From Corticium candelabrum (lineage: Eukaryota > Porifera > Homoscleromorpha > Homosclerophorida > Plakinidae): 64,000 nucleotides of DNA. This document shows positions 46,290 to 58,867 of the stretch, in pieces. The first letter of the stretch is position 1. Each line of letters opens with the position of its first letter. A program made the position numbers and the translations under genes. Below the pieces are notes generated by a model. It was not told the origin of the DNA. It ran no database searches and was given only the letters and a program-made list of their open reading frames with translations. The stretch lies in NCBI RefSeq assembly GCF_963422355.1, contig NC_085095.1:5045327-5109326 (forward strand), given 5' to 3'.

Positions 46290-49181
46290 TACTATAGTGT
46301 ACAACAGAACAAAGTCCAGTCCTCTAACAAAAACTTGTCCAGGATAATAGGCCTGGCGTTAGATTGCCCTATTCTTACTGATATTTGTCTTTGTAAATTA
46401 CTAACAGCTATGCGTTTAGTAGAGTTGTATTATAAACAGTAGCTGAACAGATGCTATATATATATATGTATATTTAGTGTTTCTAGACTACAATATAAAC
46501 CAAGACTTTCTACAACTATAGTGGTATAAATGAGCAACTAGATTTCAGGACTTTATCACCATGTTTCCTATCTTTTTCTTCAACTCCAGTCTGATCCAGG
46601 ATTTGAAATGACATGTATAATATGTCGCTAGGCTGTAATGAGTTCCTCACTAAAATATCAAAAATGGCAAAAAATCCAGATGATACATGTCACTGGAACG
46701 TTGGAAGTTTCCTGCACTACAACGTTGTTCAATTTTTGAGCCCAGCCCTTGTTTTCAGAAAGGAGATAATGAAAGAGTACGTCGCATAAAGCATCATGGC
46801 AGTTTCCACAACCTAGTGGATGATCGAGGAGTCGACAGTATTAATGCCATTAGCGTCGAAGACGCTGCGTGTCAACGTGATTAGACTCACCGATGTTTCT
46901 ACGGTCTAGCATAGACTACCAGCGGTGATACGGCTACCACACGTAAACACCGGGGTGTAGCAACACTATGCACGTGTCAGCTATCTAGATCCGGCAATCA
47001 TTAAAATATTTTAATATTTAGAATTATTCCAAAAGTTATAAATATGGGCTGTTTACTGCATGAGTGTTGTAATGACAGCGCAGATCTCTAGTAAGAGGCC
47101 AGACTGGAAAGTGTCCATTAATTAACTAAACGTGTAGCAAGTTTTTCCAAAACACTTTAGCAGTAAATATGCGCAACACTATAATGAGACCGAACTTATA
47201 GGTTACAATCAAATATGATCTAACCCTCTAGGTGCAATTCGAGGATATCATAGTTAACTATAGCATTACAAGCAATAATAAACAGAGAAGCACTACTTTG
47301 CTAAACCCTCAATCGGTGTATGTAATCTGTCTCGTCACGTGATAATATTTTGCATACTGAGGTATTTAGCCCAACCCACTGGTCTCAGCTAAAGTTTCCA
47401 ATGCAGGCGTGTAAACAAAGGGTGCAATGCTGTAACTCGTCTCCAGATTTGCGTACTTACAGGTCAGTCACTTCGTCCGACAAACGGATGCGCTGTCATG
47501 GACAGTTGTGCACGCGCCCTTTGCAAATTCCCGTAGAGCGCCAAATTTCTGTTAAAGCGACACTATTGATTGTAGCTGAAACTACACCGCACACCGAACA
47601 TTCAAGCTGCAGAACCACTATGCGGAAAAACTATAATTATGGAACAAGCAAAGTGTTACAAGTCAGGCACATTTCAGCTACACTTACCGCATAGCATAGG
47701 CTGATCCATGGGAGGTTCAATGGGTTCCATTTAACCCCCCTTAGCTGTCGTCAACATATGTATGTAGCTGCGCACGATTTTGGTACACTATTGTTTCCGA
47801 GGTAACATACGGGTTGGTAATTTGCAATGCCTTCTTCCGGGAAGTCGAAGTCTGGACCGCGCAAACCGAACACACTGTTTCTATGGAAGTTTTCTTCGAA
47901 AAGAAAGAGCAGTAAAATATGCCTGTTCAAAAGACCGATAGGCTTGCAAGATCAATTCAAATTCTCCGTTAGATCTGGAGGAATTAAGTCAGCACACAGT
48001 CACCCCCGGGCCCAGATGCAGATGGTCCTTGTACGTCTTCCAGCAATGTTCTTGACGAAACAGGCAATGAATTTCCGACAGTGAGCTTGGCGAGTTTTCT
48101 TTTAGCTAATTAGCTAGGGAGACAATGATTGAAGTGTGTGTCTAGTATCTTAATTTCGTCCTAGACTGTGCAGTGCTAGTACATGACGTTCGTATACATT
48201 ATAAGTTTAGAACCCGAAGTTGCCTAAACGTGTGCATTGAAGTTGCCAGTCTGTAGAAAAATGATGTCTTGCTTGATAAAACTCCCTTTCCAAATTCCTG
48301 GATCCGCGCCACTGCATGGCGTCTGAATCTTACCAGCACCTTCGTTCTCTAAACCTCTAGCTGGTTGTTAGTGGGCACATGCAAAAGTAGATTAGGCGTT
48401 GTTTCTAAGTGCTAAACCCTTATGTAAAGCAAAGGACTAAACACCATGTACAATATGGACGACCTGCATGATGGCCCCATTCTCGTAAGCAGCTACCAAA
48501 CAAAAGAGTAGCAGAGCCCTATAAGGACATCACGTTCGTCTATTGGTTGGAACAGCGCTAGCTTCATTTGCATATAAGCTAAATACGGTCGGTCGGTCAT
48601 CACCAGGCTACTGTACCCTTAGCCCGGATATCCGGGCCTCGGGCAATTATGCCGTACTTAAAGGGATTAATGCTAGTAACTTCAACTATGTTTGAACCCA
48701 TCGTTAAACTAATAAATAAAATACGACTTAATTGAATCGCTGATTTGATCTCTGTTGCAGACTAGTTGAACAACCGCATCATGTCTGCATTCTGACATTT
48801 GGGAATCACACACGAGTGAAACAGATCAGACTAACGAGTTTCGTGAGTCAATCTGTGATGCGTCACATCTATTCCCCGGGCAACTCCATGTTCCTCCGTT
48901 AATATAACTTAATTAACTTAATTAATTGCAATATGAAATCAACCTTAACAATTGTGTATACATTGTAATTGGTATACACTAATTAGTACAAGCCCTCGTG
49001 TACTTTTCGCTTTATGACTGCCTCAAATTGATTATCTAGATATTTTTATATCAATATTGTATCGACAGTTGTCAGGATACAAACACTATGCACATCGATG
49101 TGCTAACAATAGAACCAAAAGAGACAACAAACAATATATATACAGCACAGGTACAAGAATGTCCGTTAAAACTGCCTACGA
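46290..49181. other. Intergenic stretch, no gene recognised
   Basis: Frames at 46687-46884, 47350-47694 and 47827-48084 are open but show no domain, signal peptide or splice-supported continuation. A CCCGGATATCCGGG palindrome lies near 48623-48636. The rest is AT-rich. Confidence 0.4.
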
Positions 49182-52100
49182 CTAATTGTTTATAACAAAT
49201 GATGATGATGCTGCCATTCTCTTTTCTTCAATTTTTTCAAGCAACTTTTGAGCTGCAGCAAACAAGCAAGTTTAAGGAAAGGTTATGATTAACATCCATA
49301 CACTTACCATCAACGGTCCTTCTGTGTTTTCTTGGGTAAATCTCTTTTAGCAAATGTAAACTTTGATTAGCATAGTCATATGCTTCTACCAATTGGTTTT
49401 GTTTCATTGCAATGAATGCAAGAAAGTACAAACCTGCAGTGAACAAGATTCAACTGTCTGACTAAAAGTCACAAGACAAGTATTAGGAACAGTGATTCAA
49501 TAAACATCGTACCTTCGGCTGTGAGGGGACTTTTGGGTATTGTTTCTCGAAGAAGTTGCAAGCCCTCCTCAATAAACAAACCAGAGTTGTTAAAGTCTCC
49601 CGTTTTGCATAGGATGCTGCCTAAGACCACTAGAGCTACACAAACATGCATCATCATCTCAAATTAGCGACATACGATATACGGTTTTTGAAATGGTGGC
49701 AAATACCAACATTTAGCAATATCCGGATGCTTTTCTGGTAGATTCTTTTTCTTGATCTCTAGAGCTTTGTTCATAACTTCTACTGCTCTGTCTATCTGTC
49801 CCATTTCATTGTAGGCCAGAGCGAGTGACTGATATACTACACGAAAAACATTTATGTACGAATAACCATCAATTACAGGGAGACAGAACTACAACATACC
49901 TACAGACAAATGTAGAGGCACACGGCTGAAAACGCTTACTGCTTTTTCGTAAAATCGTAGAGATTCATTAGTAGATTCTCTATGGCGATAGCATTCACCC
50001 ATTTCGTAAAAATCTATAAGTAATGCAATTAATAAATTCATTTAACAATTAGACAGTCGGACTCTTCTCCTTACGCCAGCCCAAATCGGGATGATTCCTA
50101 GGCAGCGTCAATGATGCCACATTCAAAGATTGATTGGCTAACTCCAAAGCACGATCCATCTGTCCATGACCACGATAACAGGAAGACAGATGTCTCATTA
50201 CTACAATGCAATAACAAGAAATAAATGATGGAAACATTCGAGTACAATAAGGAATTTAAAATCATAACTGACGTGTATTGGCATATGCATCCTGGTAAAT
50301 ATATTTTGTAAATAATTGAGAAAGAAAGTGACCAAGGTTGTAGACAACGACAAATGCGCATTTTACCGTTAATTAAAAGATGCAACCGTTCCCTTCAATT
50401 TTCAACGAGTTACTTTCAAACGATTGAAAAAACCTACCGAAAGCAACAAATGGATGAGAAGACGGCAATTCTTTTTTGCTGATACTCAACGCTTTTTCAT
50501 AATGAGAGAGAGCTTGGTCTAGTCGTCCACTTTGTTGATAACACGACGCAAGATTTGTGAGAGCTGCATGGAAAACAATTTGTATAAAACGGCTGTAACC
50601 AACAGTAATATTACAAACAAAGCATTTGCCAACGCACTTTTAGCAATACTCAGCTGACTGACGTTCGCCTGCTCTCTTATCAAAGTCAAACCACGTTTAT
50701 AGTTTGCTACTGCCGCAGAAATATTGCCCCACCGATGGTATGTCAATGCCACATTGTTAAGAACTATAAACACATGCACAGAGGTAAACACAAGACAAAC
50801 AAAGATATTAGATGTATACTGTAACGCGAATTTATCTTATATTGATAATTAACTTGTGGACGTGTGCAAACCAAACACATAAAATTTTCTATATTTTGTC
50901 ATCTGTATTTGCATTGTGTAACGTACTAATTCCACGGTGTAAATAGACATGTCAATTTTAGCATATCACCAACGCGATCATTGATATGTAGGGTTGAGTT
51001 TGTATTCATGCAGTTCTGCTGTAAGAGCTAGTGGAGTATCGGTATCAACAGTTTATGCTATACAAAGCTGATTTATATACAAAACCTCTGAGCTTACATG
51101 TCCACGACTACTCAAATTTGTCATTGCAGTGCATGGTCCCCTGTCGAGGGACCGACCCCCGCGTAAAATTTCTCGATGACGCGAGCGCTACGCCTTCCAG
51201 GTTATTCGAACACACGCCCACACCAGCCACAACGCTTTAACCTTGGTGCCCCAAACACAACGTAGAACGGCTTAGGATCTATGGTTTCCTAGACACTTTT
51301 GACAAGTTTCTTGAGACAACCTTTCACATGAGGCCTGTGTAGACTGTATGTGTCGTCGCCCTCCGTAACGCTTCCGATTAAAGACTTTGAAGCCATGCGC
51401 GTTCTTCTACCGCTAGCTTTTCTCTCTAGATTCTGATTGCATGCATTTGCAACTTACAAGGTTCCTGTACCGAGCGCTACATTTGGAGTGTCGCTTTCTG
51501 GCATCACTGTCAACTATCTGCTGGCGTTTGAAAAAAATTAGAAAGATGTAGGGTTGCCGTACGAAAAAGAATAGAAACAAGGCCATGTAAGGGTGTGCTG
51601 TGACATCTTTCGTATACAGCAATACATCATCTATATAAATTGCACCGCCTTCTAACTAGGAACACTATAATATGTGTCTTATACCTTACTAGTTAAAAAT
51701 GGTGTATGTAGGGATAGTGGCTCTAGTTAGAAAAAGGTGCAAAGTAGGGATGATGTATTGCTCAGTCAGTCTCTAAACGAAAGATGTCACAGCACACCCT
51801 TACATGGCCTCGTTTTTATTCCTTTTTTCGTACAGCAACCTTACATCTTTTCTAGACTTGTTTAGATATCAATTTGAAGGAGCACTTCACCGATTGACGC
51901 ACGCGCATTAGCTAATCGTTTCTGGTCTTTTTTCAAGCTAGGCAGTTTGGTGCAATCTCAGAGCAAACTTGATAGCTAAGCACTATGCCAACGCAAAAAA
52001 CATCGTACGAGACGTTTTCTTCAAATAACGTCCATTATGTGTAGGTTTCGTTTTACCATTTTGTGTAAACTTTGATACTTGCGTAGGTGAAAGTTAAATG

Positions 52101-55100
52101 TGCCTTCGCATCACTGACTCACCTTCAATCGACGGCGAAAAGCACACATACGGCGATGGTTTGGCTGTAGAATAAAGGCACTTTGTGTCACGTGGTGTCG
52201 CAAGTTTCCGTGTGTTTTTCACATCACGAAAGCCCTTTTATACTGTAGTATGGCCAGAAAGAAACACGGAGAAAAGTGCGAATGATCGAGTGATTGCATG
52301 TGGAGTCTACAACGTACGAACGACTGAGTCGTTTAGCTGTAGCTTGTTCTCTTTCACTGTTAGAGTCGTCTGAAGCGTCTAGACCCGTCTCTTGTGTGCC
52401 CTCGTTGGCCTCGGAAAGCAAGACCTAAACAGTGTGCCGCGAACACAGTAGGCGTTCGGTCTGCAAGGCCTTAACGTACGTTAACGTCTACTGCATGTGC
52501 GTCAATGGGTGAAGTGCCCTTTTAATAAAAGAATTATTGATCAAGAGATTGTGCCGTAAACCACGTTGATAGTTGAATGTGTCATCAGCTGTACTTGCAT
52601 GTAGCTGGGTTAGTGCTAACCTCATGCGCAGTCAAAACGCTGCAACAACTTGATTAGAAGCACGTTCCGATTATGATCAGCAGACTGACACGTATGCTAT
52701 CCAGTACATTTTATAAAATTAAAAAACCATAAAAAGTAGAAAAACCACGTTCTCTTCATACATTGAATAATGCATAAATAAAAATTGTTGTTAGATTTGC
52801 AATGCATTAATTAAACAACTTTTTCAAAAACAATCTAGCAGAGACTACCATGTAATACAATATAACTTGTTACTATGATCACAAATAATGTAAGATAATT
52901 CACCAATAAATAGTTATCATATTGTTAAAACAACAAAATAAAACTTAGAATGTACCGGTAAAGATGTAATCGTTGGATAATGTTTGTTGTTCTGAAAATT
53001 GAAGTAGTTCTAGGTAAACATACTCGGATTGTTCAAAGTCGCCCAAATCTCTGCAGCACTGACCCAAAAGATTCAACGCTAAAAGAAACATCCATTTAAA
53101 ATCAAATAGCTTGTAAATGTGAAATCGGCACGCGTGCAGTTTATATTTAAGTTAAGAAAATGTAATTAAAGTGAAACACATTACGTTCTTTTAAAATGTT
53201 TAAGTACTTTTCTACAACGCATTAATATTTTTCCAATTTTTTACTCTCTCATTTTGAAGATTCCATATACAAATAGGATTTTATAACTTAGAAGCTTCGC
53301 ATGTTTGTTCCGATTATGTTCCATAGTCTATGCATTATTTAGAACCACCTTGCAATATAAGACTGCATGAAATAGTTGAACTATAGTTCTAAACGATTGA
53401 GAGAGAAGACATTAAATTTTACAAATAATAAGTGCACTACTCACCAGTATAGAAAAGAGTTGATTCAATTTGAATATTTTCTTTTTTAATTAACTGTAGC
53501 GCTTTCTTCAGTGGGTCTCTAGCTTCCTGTGAATTGCCCCAGTCCAGATGAACTTTACCAACATTCAACAGTGCGTCTGCAATGGAAAAAGAAGCATGCA
53601 CTTTACACTCTGCATTCCAACAAACAAACGTTCATACGCACATGTTAAGCGAATCGTGTTATTCGTTCCTATAGGAAGACGTTCCACTAGAGCGAGTTCT
53701 CCTTCACACAGACGTTTCGCATCTTCGAGATGTTGATAAGATAGTGCAACAAGACAGGATTTGTGAACTAGTTCCCAACACTTTTCATCTTTTTGCTGTG
53801 ATCGTAAAACATGGTCGGAAACAGAGTAAACGTGAGCAAATCCATTGATCATTCTCGTTCCATTCAAATGTTTTATAATATCGTCTGATACCTTGGGCAG
53901 TATGCCAAGAAGACGTTCACAAACTAAACGCAGACGACGATCAAATGTGCCATATCTTGTCATTGTCTCGATTACACTCTGTTGTACAAGGCTGTGCATG
54001 CTGCATTCCATGTCATCGTTCAACAGAGACAACTTGAACAAGCGAAAAATGGCTTGAGTCACCTTTCTATTTCTATCCAAATTACTGCCATCTTCATTAA
54101 GAGCTAGTTTCGACAAAAAATCTTTGGCAATAACTCTGCCGTCCAGCAGAGACGCTATTTCAAGTACTGTTATGCTAGCTGTGTCATTACTGTTCATTCT
54201 CTCTTCAATTTGCAAGTCCCACGTCATAATTGTGACTTTAGGTAACTTTAGTTTTTGTTTCATCTTGTTAAGCTGTTCTAAATCATGTTGAGTTATGAGA
54301 GACGACGTTTGAAGTTGCGATAAATTAAAAGCTGCAAATTTATCGACAGTATCAATTGATTCGCTTTCAAGGGTGCCCACAAGATGTAGCAAACCGCAAT
54401 ACTTTAAAATTTCGTTTAAGTCGTCTCCTATTGCTTGCAGCTTTTCGCTTTTGTTAGCAAGCAGTTCTCCGTATTCATCACATGTAAGCTCAGTCTCTTT
54501 TAAGTATATCCCGGCGTGAAGAATAGCCAACGGTAAACGACCGATTTCTGGACGATCAACCAGACCTCTAGCGCTGGTCTTTTCTTCTGCATCGTCGTCA
54601 ATGCTATGAACGCTTTGCAGTCTTCGTTTGGAAGCTAATAATAATTCGACGGCTGCATCTAGTTCTAGTACGTTAAGGTGTAAAATGCTGTCGGGGTTGT
54701 TAGTTAACATCTCGTTGCCGTCTCTCATTCTCGTCGTCACGACGACACGAATTTCTTTATTTTCTGTAGGTATGAGCTTTTCAATAACTTTCAAAGAATC
54801 GCAACTGTCATATACAAATAGTACGTTTCCCGCTTGTGTCAACTTTCGTATAAAAAAGGTGAACTCCAATTCTAAATTTGAGTCTACCGATTCATTGCCT
54901 GTTACTTCCTCAATCTAAATGGCAATTTCAATACAATATACATCCATTTACTTATATATAGTTACAAATACAAGTTTACAAACTTACATTAAGTTTCAGC
55001 GATTGGCGAAACGATAGCTTTGATTGGGCATTGAAAATGTAGACTCCACCAGTGTAGAAAGTACAAAAGTCTTTAGCAAATTTTGTAGCCAAAGATGTTT

Positions 55101-55298
55101 TTCCTATTCCTCCTAGACCCGACACAAACTATCAAAAACAGAAATAATGTAGCACATCTACATGTATTTACTACTATATTTAAACCTATACCAAAACTTG
55201 TGTCTGATTTCCCAACAACATTGCCTCCATCTTCTTCAGTTCTTCTTGTCGTCCATAAAATGTATTTATAGCACCAAATTGACGAGAAAGTCTGCCTT
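49182..55298 (-). CDS. NB-ARC protein with kinesin-light-chain-type TPRs (5' incomplete)
   Basis: Thirteen visible exons: 55192-55298, 54988-55128, 53642-54914, 53445-53576, 52956-53078, 50638-50763, 50438-50563, 50075-50200, 49900-50013, 49711-49836, 49513-49635, 49308-49433, 49182-49252 (stop). All phases agree; about 903 residues are visible. Exon 1 has FYGRQEELKKMEAMLLG, the usual NB-ARC lead-in. Next come P-loop GLGGIGKTSLA, Walker B VLFVYDSCDSL, VVVTTRMRDG, a GLPLA equivalent (GRLPLAI) and an MHD-like MHSLVQQSV. Nine exons then encode one roughly 42-residue TPR each (ALAYNEMGQIDRAVEVMNKA), every junction phase 1. The last exon is a short basic tail. It is a predicted nucleotide-switched sensor; ligand unknown. 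The N-terminal effector is not found; upstream exons may include the membrane exons at 56 or 63 kb. Confidence 0.87.
50764..52955. other. Long intron of the NB-ARC/TPR gene
   Basis: 2.2-kb intron in a gene whose other introns are mostly 60-400 bases. It carries a fold-back MITE (51542-51852) and no exon-like sequence that I can support. Confidence 0.6.
51542..51852. mobile_element. Fold-back MITE
   Basis: Arms of about 90-100 bases (51542-51632 and 51751-51852) are inverted repeats sharing GATGTA...GGCCATGTAAGGGTGTGCTG and TGACATCTTTCG. The centre repeats GCAATACATCATC in inverted form again. There is no coding frame. Confidence 0.8.
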
Positions 55299-55465
55299 CT
55301 CAACAAAGTATAAAGTAGGCATTAATATATAGTAGAGTCAATTTCATTACACTATCTGTACATTTGGTATATATTTCTAATGCAAGCGTATAGCATTTGC
55401 TGCAATGAAAAGAATTTCCGATGCAATTCGATATATTTCTGATTAAACACAGTCACAATATACAT

Positions 55466-55784
55466 CAGACGCGTAGTCAGGCATACGCAAAAGTCGCAAA
55501 GTCTCCGATCTCTTGAAGCTGTGTGGTATCCTTAAGCTTGTACTTGGAAAGTTTAGTTAAAATGTACTATACACTGTGTTAGACAGGTACAGTACACCTA
55601 CCTATCATTCACTGATAATAGAGCAGCGTCATCAGGACTAGCGCGAACTAGTCTGCAACATAAGCGTCCAAGTGATCAGTGACTATATACTGTTGAAGAG
55701 TGAGGTACATTGCTGAGATTCAGTGAGAATCATGTCTCAGCTCTCCGAAGCAGCTGACTTTGGCTCTGCATGGCTACGCCACTG
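55466..55784. mobile_element. Non-autonomous hAT-like element
   Basis: The left end CAGACGCGTAGTCAGGCA and the right end, reverse complement CAGTGGCGTAGCCATGCA, match at most positions and share further sequence inward. TACAT occurs at both flanks, with one extra base on the right. Same end type as the elements at 405-3929 and 1779-2124. Confidence 0.6.
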
Positions 55785-56062
55785 TTACATGTATACTCCA
55801 TTATGCATGAAATATTAACTTTTATTTAGAGATAAAGGAGGTTACCTATGCGAAAATATTAAATCTAAAGTTTTAAACGCTCATAGAGTGACGCTGACAC
55901 ACGACTATCAACTGATCTAAAATGTATGCCACTATTGACAGAGCAATTTCTTTTCCAAACCAATTTGTAAGTGTTGAAGCAACCTATTAGAACAAATGGA
56001 CTAATATTTAAATAAACAAATATATTTTAATACGTGTTAATAATTGTATTTCTATCTTAAAA

Positions 56063-56309
56063 TTAATAAATATATGCATAGTGATTACAATTACATTGAT
56101 TTTGTTGTTTCACTTGAACCTCATTTGACGAAGAAAGCGTAAATTGTGATGAAGCAAAGTACGCAATGTAGATTAGCCCGACTGCGATCACAATACGGAT
56201 GAACCATCCTATCTCAACATATTAATATATCAATTAATGTTCTAAAACTTATAATTCAAACACTTACCTAAAAACAATTTCCAAGAGCAAACTCCATAAT
56301 TGTAACCTC
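56063..56309 (-). CDS. Membrane-helix exons, 3' end of an unidentified gene
   Basis: Two exons on the minus strand: 56268-56309 and 56063-56208, joined in phase 1. The second encodes GWFIRIVIAVGLIYIAYFAS, a clear membrane helix, then a polar tail (LSSSNEVQVKQQ) to a stop. Exon borders have good GT/AG sites. The upstream exons are not found; the DNA there is AT-rich and holds a LINE. It could be the end of a separate gene or, if spliced before the stop, upstream exons of the NB-ARC/TPR gene that follows at 55.3 kb. Confidence 0.5.
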
Positions 56310-56530
56310 CTAAAACAGATATAATAATAGTATTATATTACTTTTAAAAATCTAATGCAACAAACAAGTATTGTAAATATCATTATATTATGTTTGTTTC
56401 TATGACAATTACACCATTAATGGTTCAGTGTGTTGTAAACTTGCAATTGCAAGCAACGTACTAAAACTTTTAGTAAAATTGCACTACGCATTATTTCATA
56501 AATTGTAGTAGAAGAAAATATATCCGCAGC

Positions 56531-56605
56531 TAAGCGACATGCCTATAGAAGTCTATCGCACTCGGTTGCATATTTTATAGACTTCTATATAGGCATGTCG
56601 CTTTA
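56531..56605. repeat. Short hairpin-forming inverted repeat
   Basis: TAAGCGACATGCCTATAGAA (56531-56550) and following bases recur inverted at 56577-56605 with a 20-base loop. It is possibly a remnant of a MITE; there is no other support for an RNA gene. Confidence 0.65.
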
Positions 56606-56867
56606 ATAGCTGTGTGTATTGCTTTCATTTCAAATATTCTAAACGATGGGGTAAACGAAATATATCGTATAGTTTTTACATAAACTCTCTCTTTAGTCTG
56701 TTCACGAAGAGAGCAAAAATTTAAATAGATAATAAGAGAGCGACGTCGCTTGTATTGTAAAGCAGATGTCAGTTCTAAAATCCTGAAACTGTGTTTACAT
56801 CGTCACTTCCTTAGCTATGAGCCTTCTGAAACACGTTGGGATTAATTAATTGTCAATATATATGTAT

Positions 56868-56903
56868 ATGTACATATAATATATATATATATATTATATG
56901 TAC

Positions 56904-56942
<39 letters not shown>
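56868..56942. repeat. (AT)n microsatellite, right-hand side of the LINE 3' end
   Basis: AT repeats adjoining the 3' end of the LINE fragment at 56943-57786. Confidence 0.9.
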
Positions 56943-56950
<8 letters not shown>

Positions 56951-57782
56951 TTCTTTATATATATATTTTATTTTACTCTCCATGACAGACCAAATGTAGC
57001 CTGTCCAAAACCATCCTGGCATTATACTGCCAAAGTCGTACTGCTAGTTGTTCATGTATGTTACATACTATTCTGCTAACAGGTAATTTGTTCAAAACTG
57101 AAGTTTTCCTTGCAATCACTTTTATGATCTCCAAGCTGTATGTGGACCATGTTCCATATGTCTCAACAATCATAGGGTAAAAACTGGCTCCTGCGCTTGT
57201 GACGTCTGAATCGTAGCGAAGGTCTTTCTGAACTTCGCCAGCTTCGGCGGCAGCTCCTGCTTTGGTAGAGCAACTGTTGATGAAATGATTGGTAAAAGAA
57301 TTTCTAACTGAGATGTCAAAAAAAGCAGCTTTTCCTTGTAAGAAATCCGGGTGGAAGACGTCTCCAGGCCTGTCGTTACTTTCGCTGGAGAAACACTGTT
57401 CTCTACGAGACCCAGCATTATCCACTAGCAGATATCGATACAGAATATCACATAGAGCATTGTGGCGCTTCAAGCGAAGCGGCCCAGAACCACAACCAAG
57501 AACATGGTCTCCAAATTTGTCAATTACTTGACCGCATGGACACCGAACAAGAAGTGGAGAAGAGGGGAAAACAGCAATACCGAGGCGAAGACGCAGAGCA
57601 ACCAGGAATTCCTCCCGAGACATGACGAGGCCGAGATTTGTGTTGGGTAATGCCCGCAGCCATGATCCGGAGTGTGGGGTTGAAATTGCGTTCAGACGAG
57701 CCTTATCTCTTATGCTGGGAGTACTGTCTTGGATGTGAAGACTGAGTGAGACATCTAGTAATCGTTGTATTTCTTTTTGAGT

Positions 57783-57786
<4 letters not shown>
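56943..57786 (-). mobile_element. LINE 3' part inserted in an (AT)n tract
   Basis: A 5'-truncated LINE lies between two (AT)n arrays. The minus-strand frame 56973-57785 is open over 270 codons from an ATG two bases from the repeat. It contains the post-RT segment (ARLNAISTPHSGSWLRALPN), a zinc motif (CPCGQVIDKFGDHVLGC then H) and a restriction-like endonuclease block (RPGDVFHPDF, then AAFFDISVRN). It is distinct from the GACA-associated copies but of the same general type. It has no inactivating mutation, so the copy is recent; without RT it cannot move alone. Confidence 0.82.
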
Positions 57787-57835
<49 letters not shown>

Positions 57836-57971
57836 GTACATATAATATATAATATTATATGTACATATAATATGTACATATAATTAATAATAATATTATA
57901 TAAATATTATTATATATATTATATGTACATATATATAATAATATATATATAATATATAAATAAATAAATAA

Positions 57972-58037
<66 letters not shown>
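57787..58037. repeat. (AT)n-rich simple repeat block
   Basis: AT, ATAA and TAAA repeats with GTACATAT interruptions, ending in a pure (AT)n run. Confidence 0.9.
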
Positions 58038-58041
<4 letters not shown>

Positions 58042-58700
58042 CACAAATTTAGACACTAGTTTCCTAGAGATCTAAATTATTTGCAAAATCTATCTAAAAA
58101 CCTCTCTAGCGTGCTATACTTGTCAAATCTAAAATCATATACAACGCGACTGTCGTTTAACGTGTATACAGTAGTCGTAGTATGTAGTCGACAAAGTACA
58201 GTAATAAACGAAAGCTATCACATACGAGACTTAAAATCGCTCATGGTTACCCAATGTTAGGTTCCCGTCTAAGTGTGGTAATTTACGAAAGCGATTGATT
58301 TCGTGTTAGCAGTTGCAGTTAGGTAAGCTCGGTTGTTTATTTCCAACAAGACCTAGCTGGCAATCGCAAATATGAATTATAATGTTTGATAAAAACCTCT
58401 TTCATGCACATCTCGCAGATCTAATTGGCGGTTTATTCACTGTCTCTATATAGTGGCCATGCATGTACGACAAAATCACAAATACTGCGTATAGTGATTG
58501 GACCGTATTGAGCGTGGCACATTTCTGTGACACACATAGCCAGATAGCCAGCTACAAACATAGCCCGCAGACCGACCCTACCCGTACGTTTTAATTAAGT
58601 CATTTTTCGTGAATTTTACCAAGTCATGCTGCTGAAAGAAATTGGCTTTTAAGTTTTTAGTTGCACCTGTAAAGTTGTTTTAGAATTTAGTTAGCAGCTG
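58038..58700. other. Intergenic stretch, no gene recognised
   Basis: No domain-bearing frame and no clear repeat. It ends at a LINE 3' terminus (ACATATGTATT) that runs into GACA units at 58757. Confidence 0.4.
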
Positions 58701-58756
58701 TTTCAGTCTTGACTAGTCGGATGCCGATTGTTATAGTGGTGACTGAAACATATGTA

Positions 58757-58867
58757 TTGACAAACAGACAAACAATCAGACAAACCGTCAAACAAACAGT
58801 CAGACAAACAGTCAGACAAACAGTCAGACAGTTGACAGACAGTTGACAGACAGACAGACAGACAAAC
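58757..58867. repeat. (GACA)n tract with GACAAACA variants
   Basis: Tetranucleotide repeat between a LINE 3' end (left) and the start of LINE copy E (right), in mirror orientation to the blocks at 21-30 kb. Confidence 0.9.

Noticed and set aside
47350..48084. Two open frames between the gene remnants and the second NB-ARC gene
   Set aside because: No conserved motif, signal peptide or splice continuity; composition typical of chance frames.
51031..51270. tRNA-like stretch with a GTTCGAA core
   Set aside because: No A box in a suitable position and no cloverleaf pairing found by eye; too weak for a tRNA or SINE call.
56531..56605. Possible microRNA-like hairpin
   Set aside because: Stem is good, but no conservation or expression evidence is available, and MITE remnants of this shape are common in this window.
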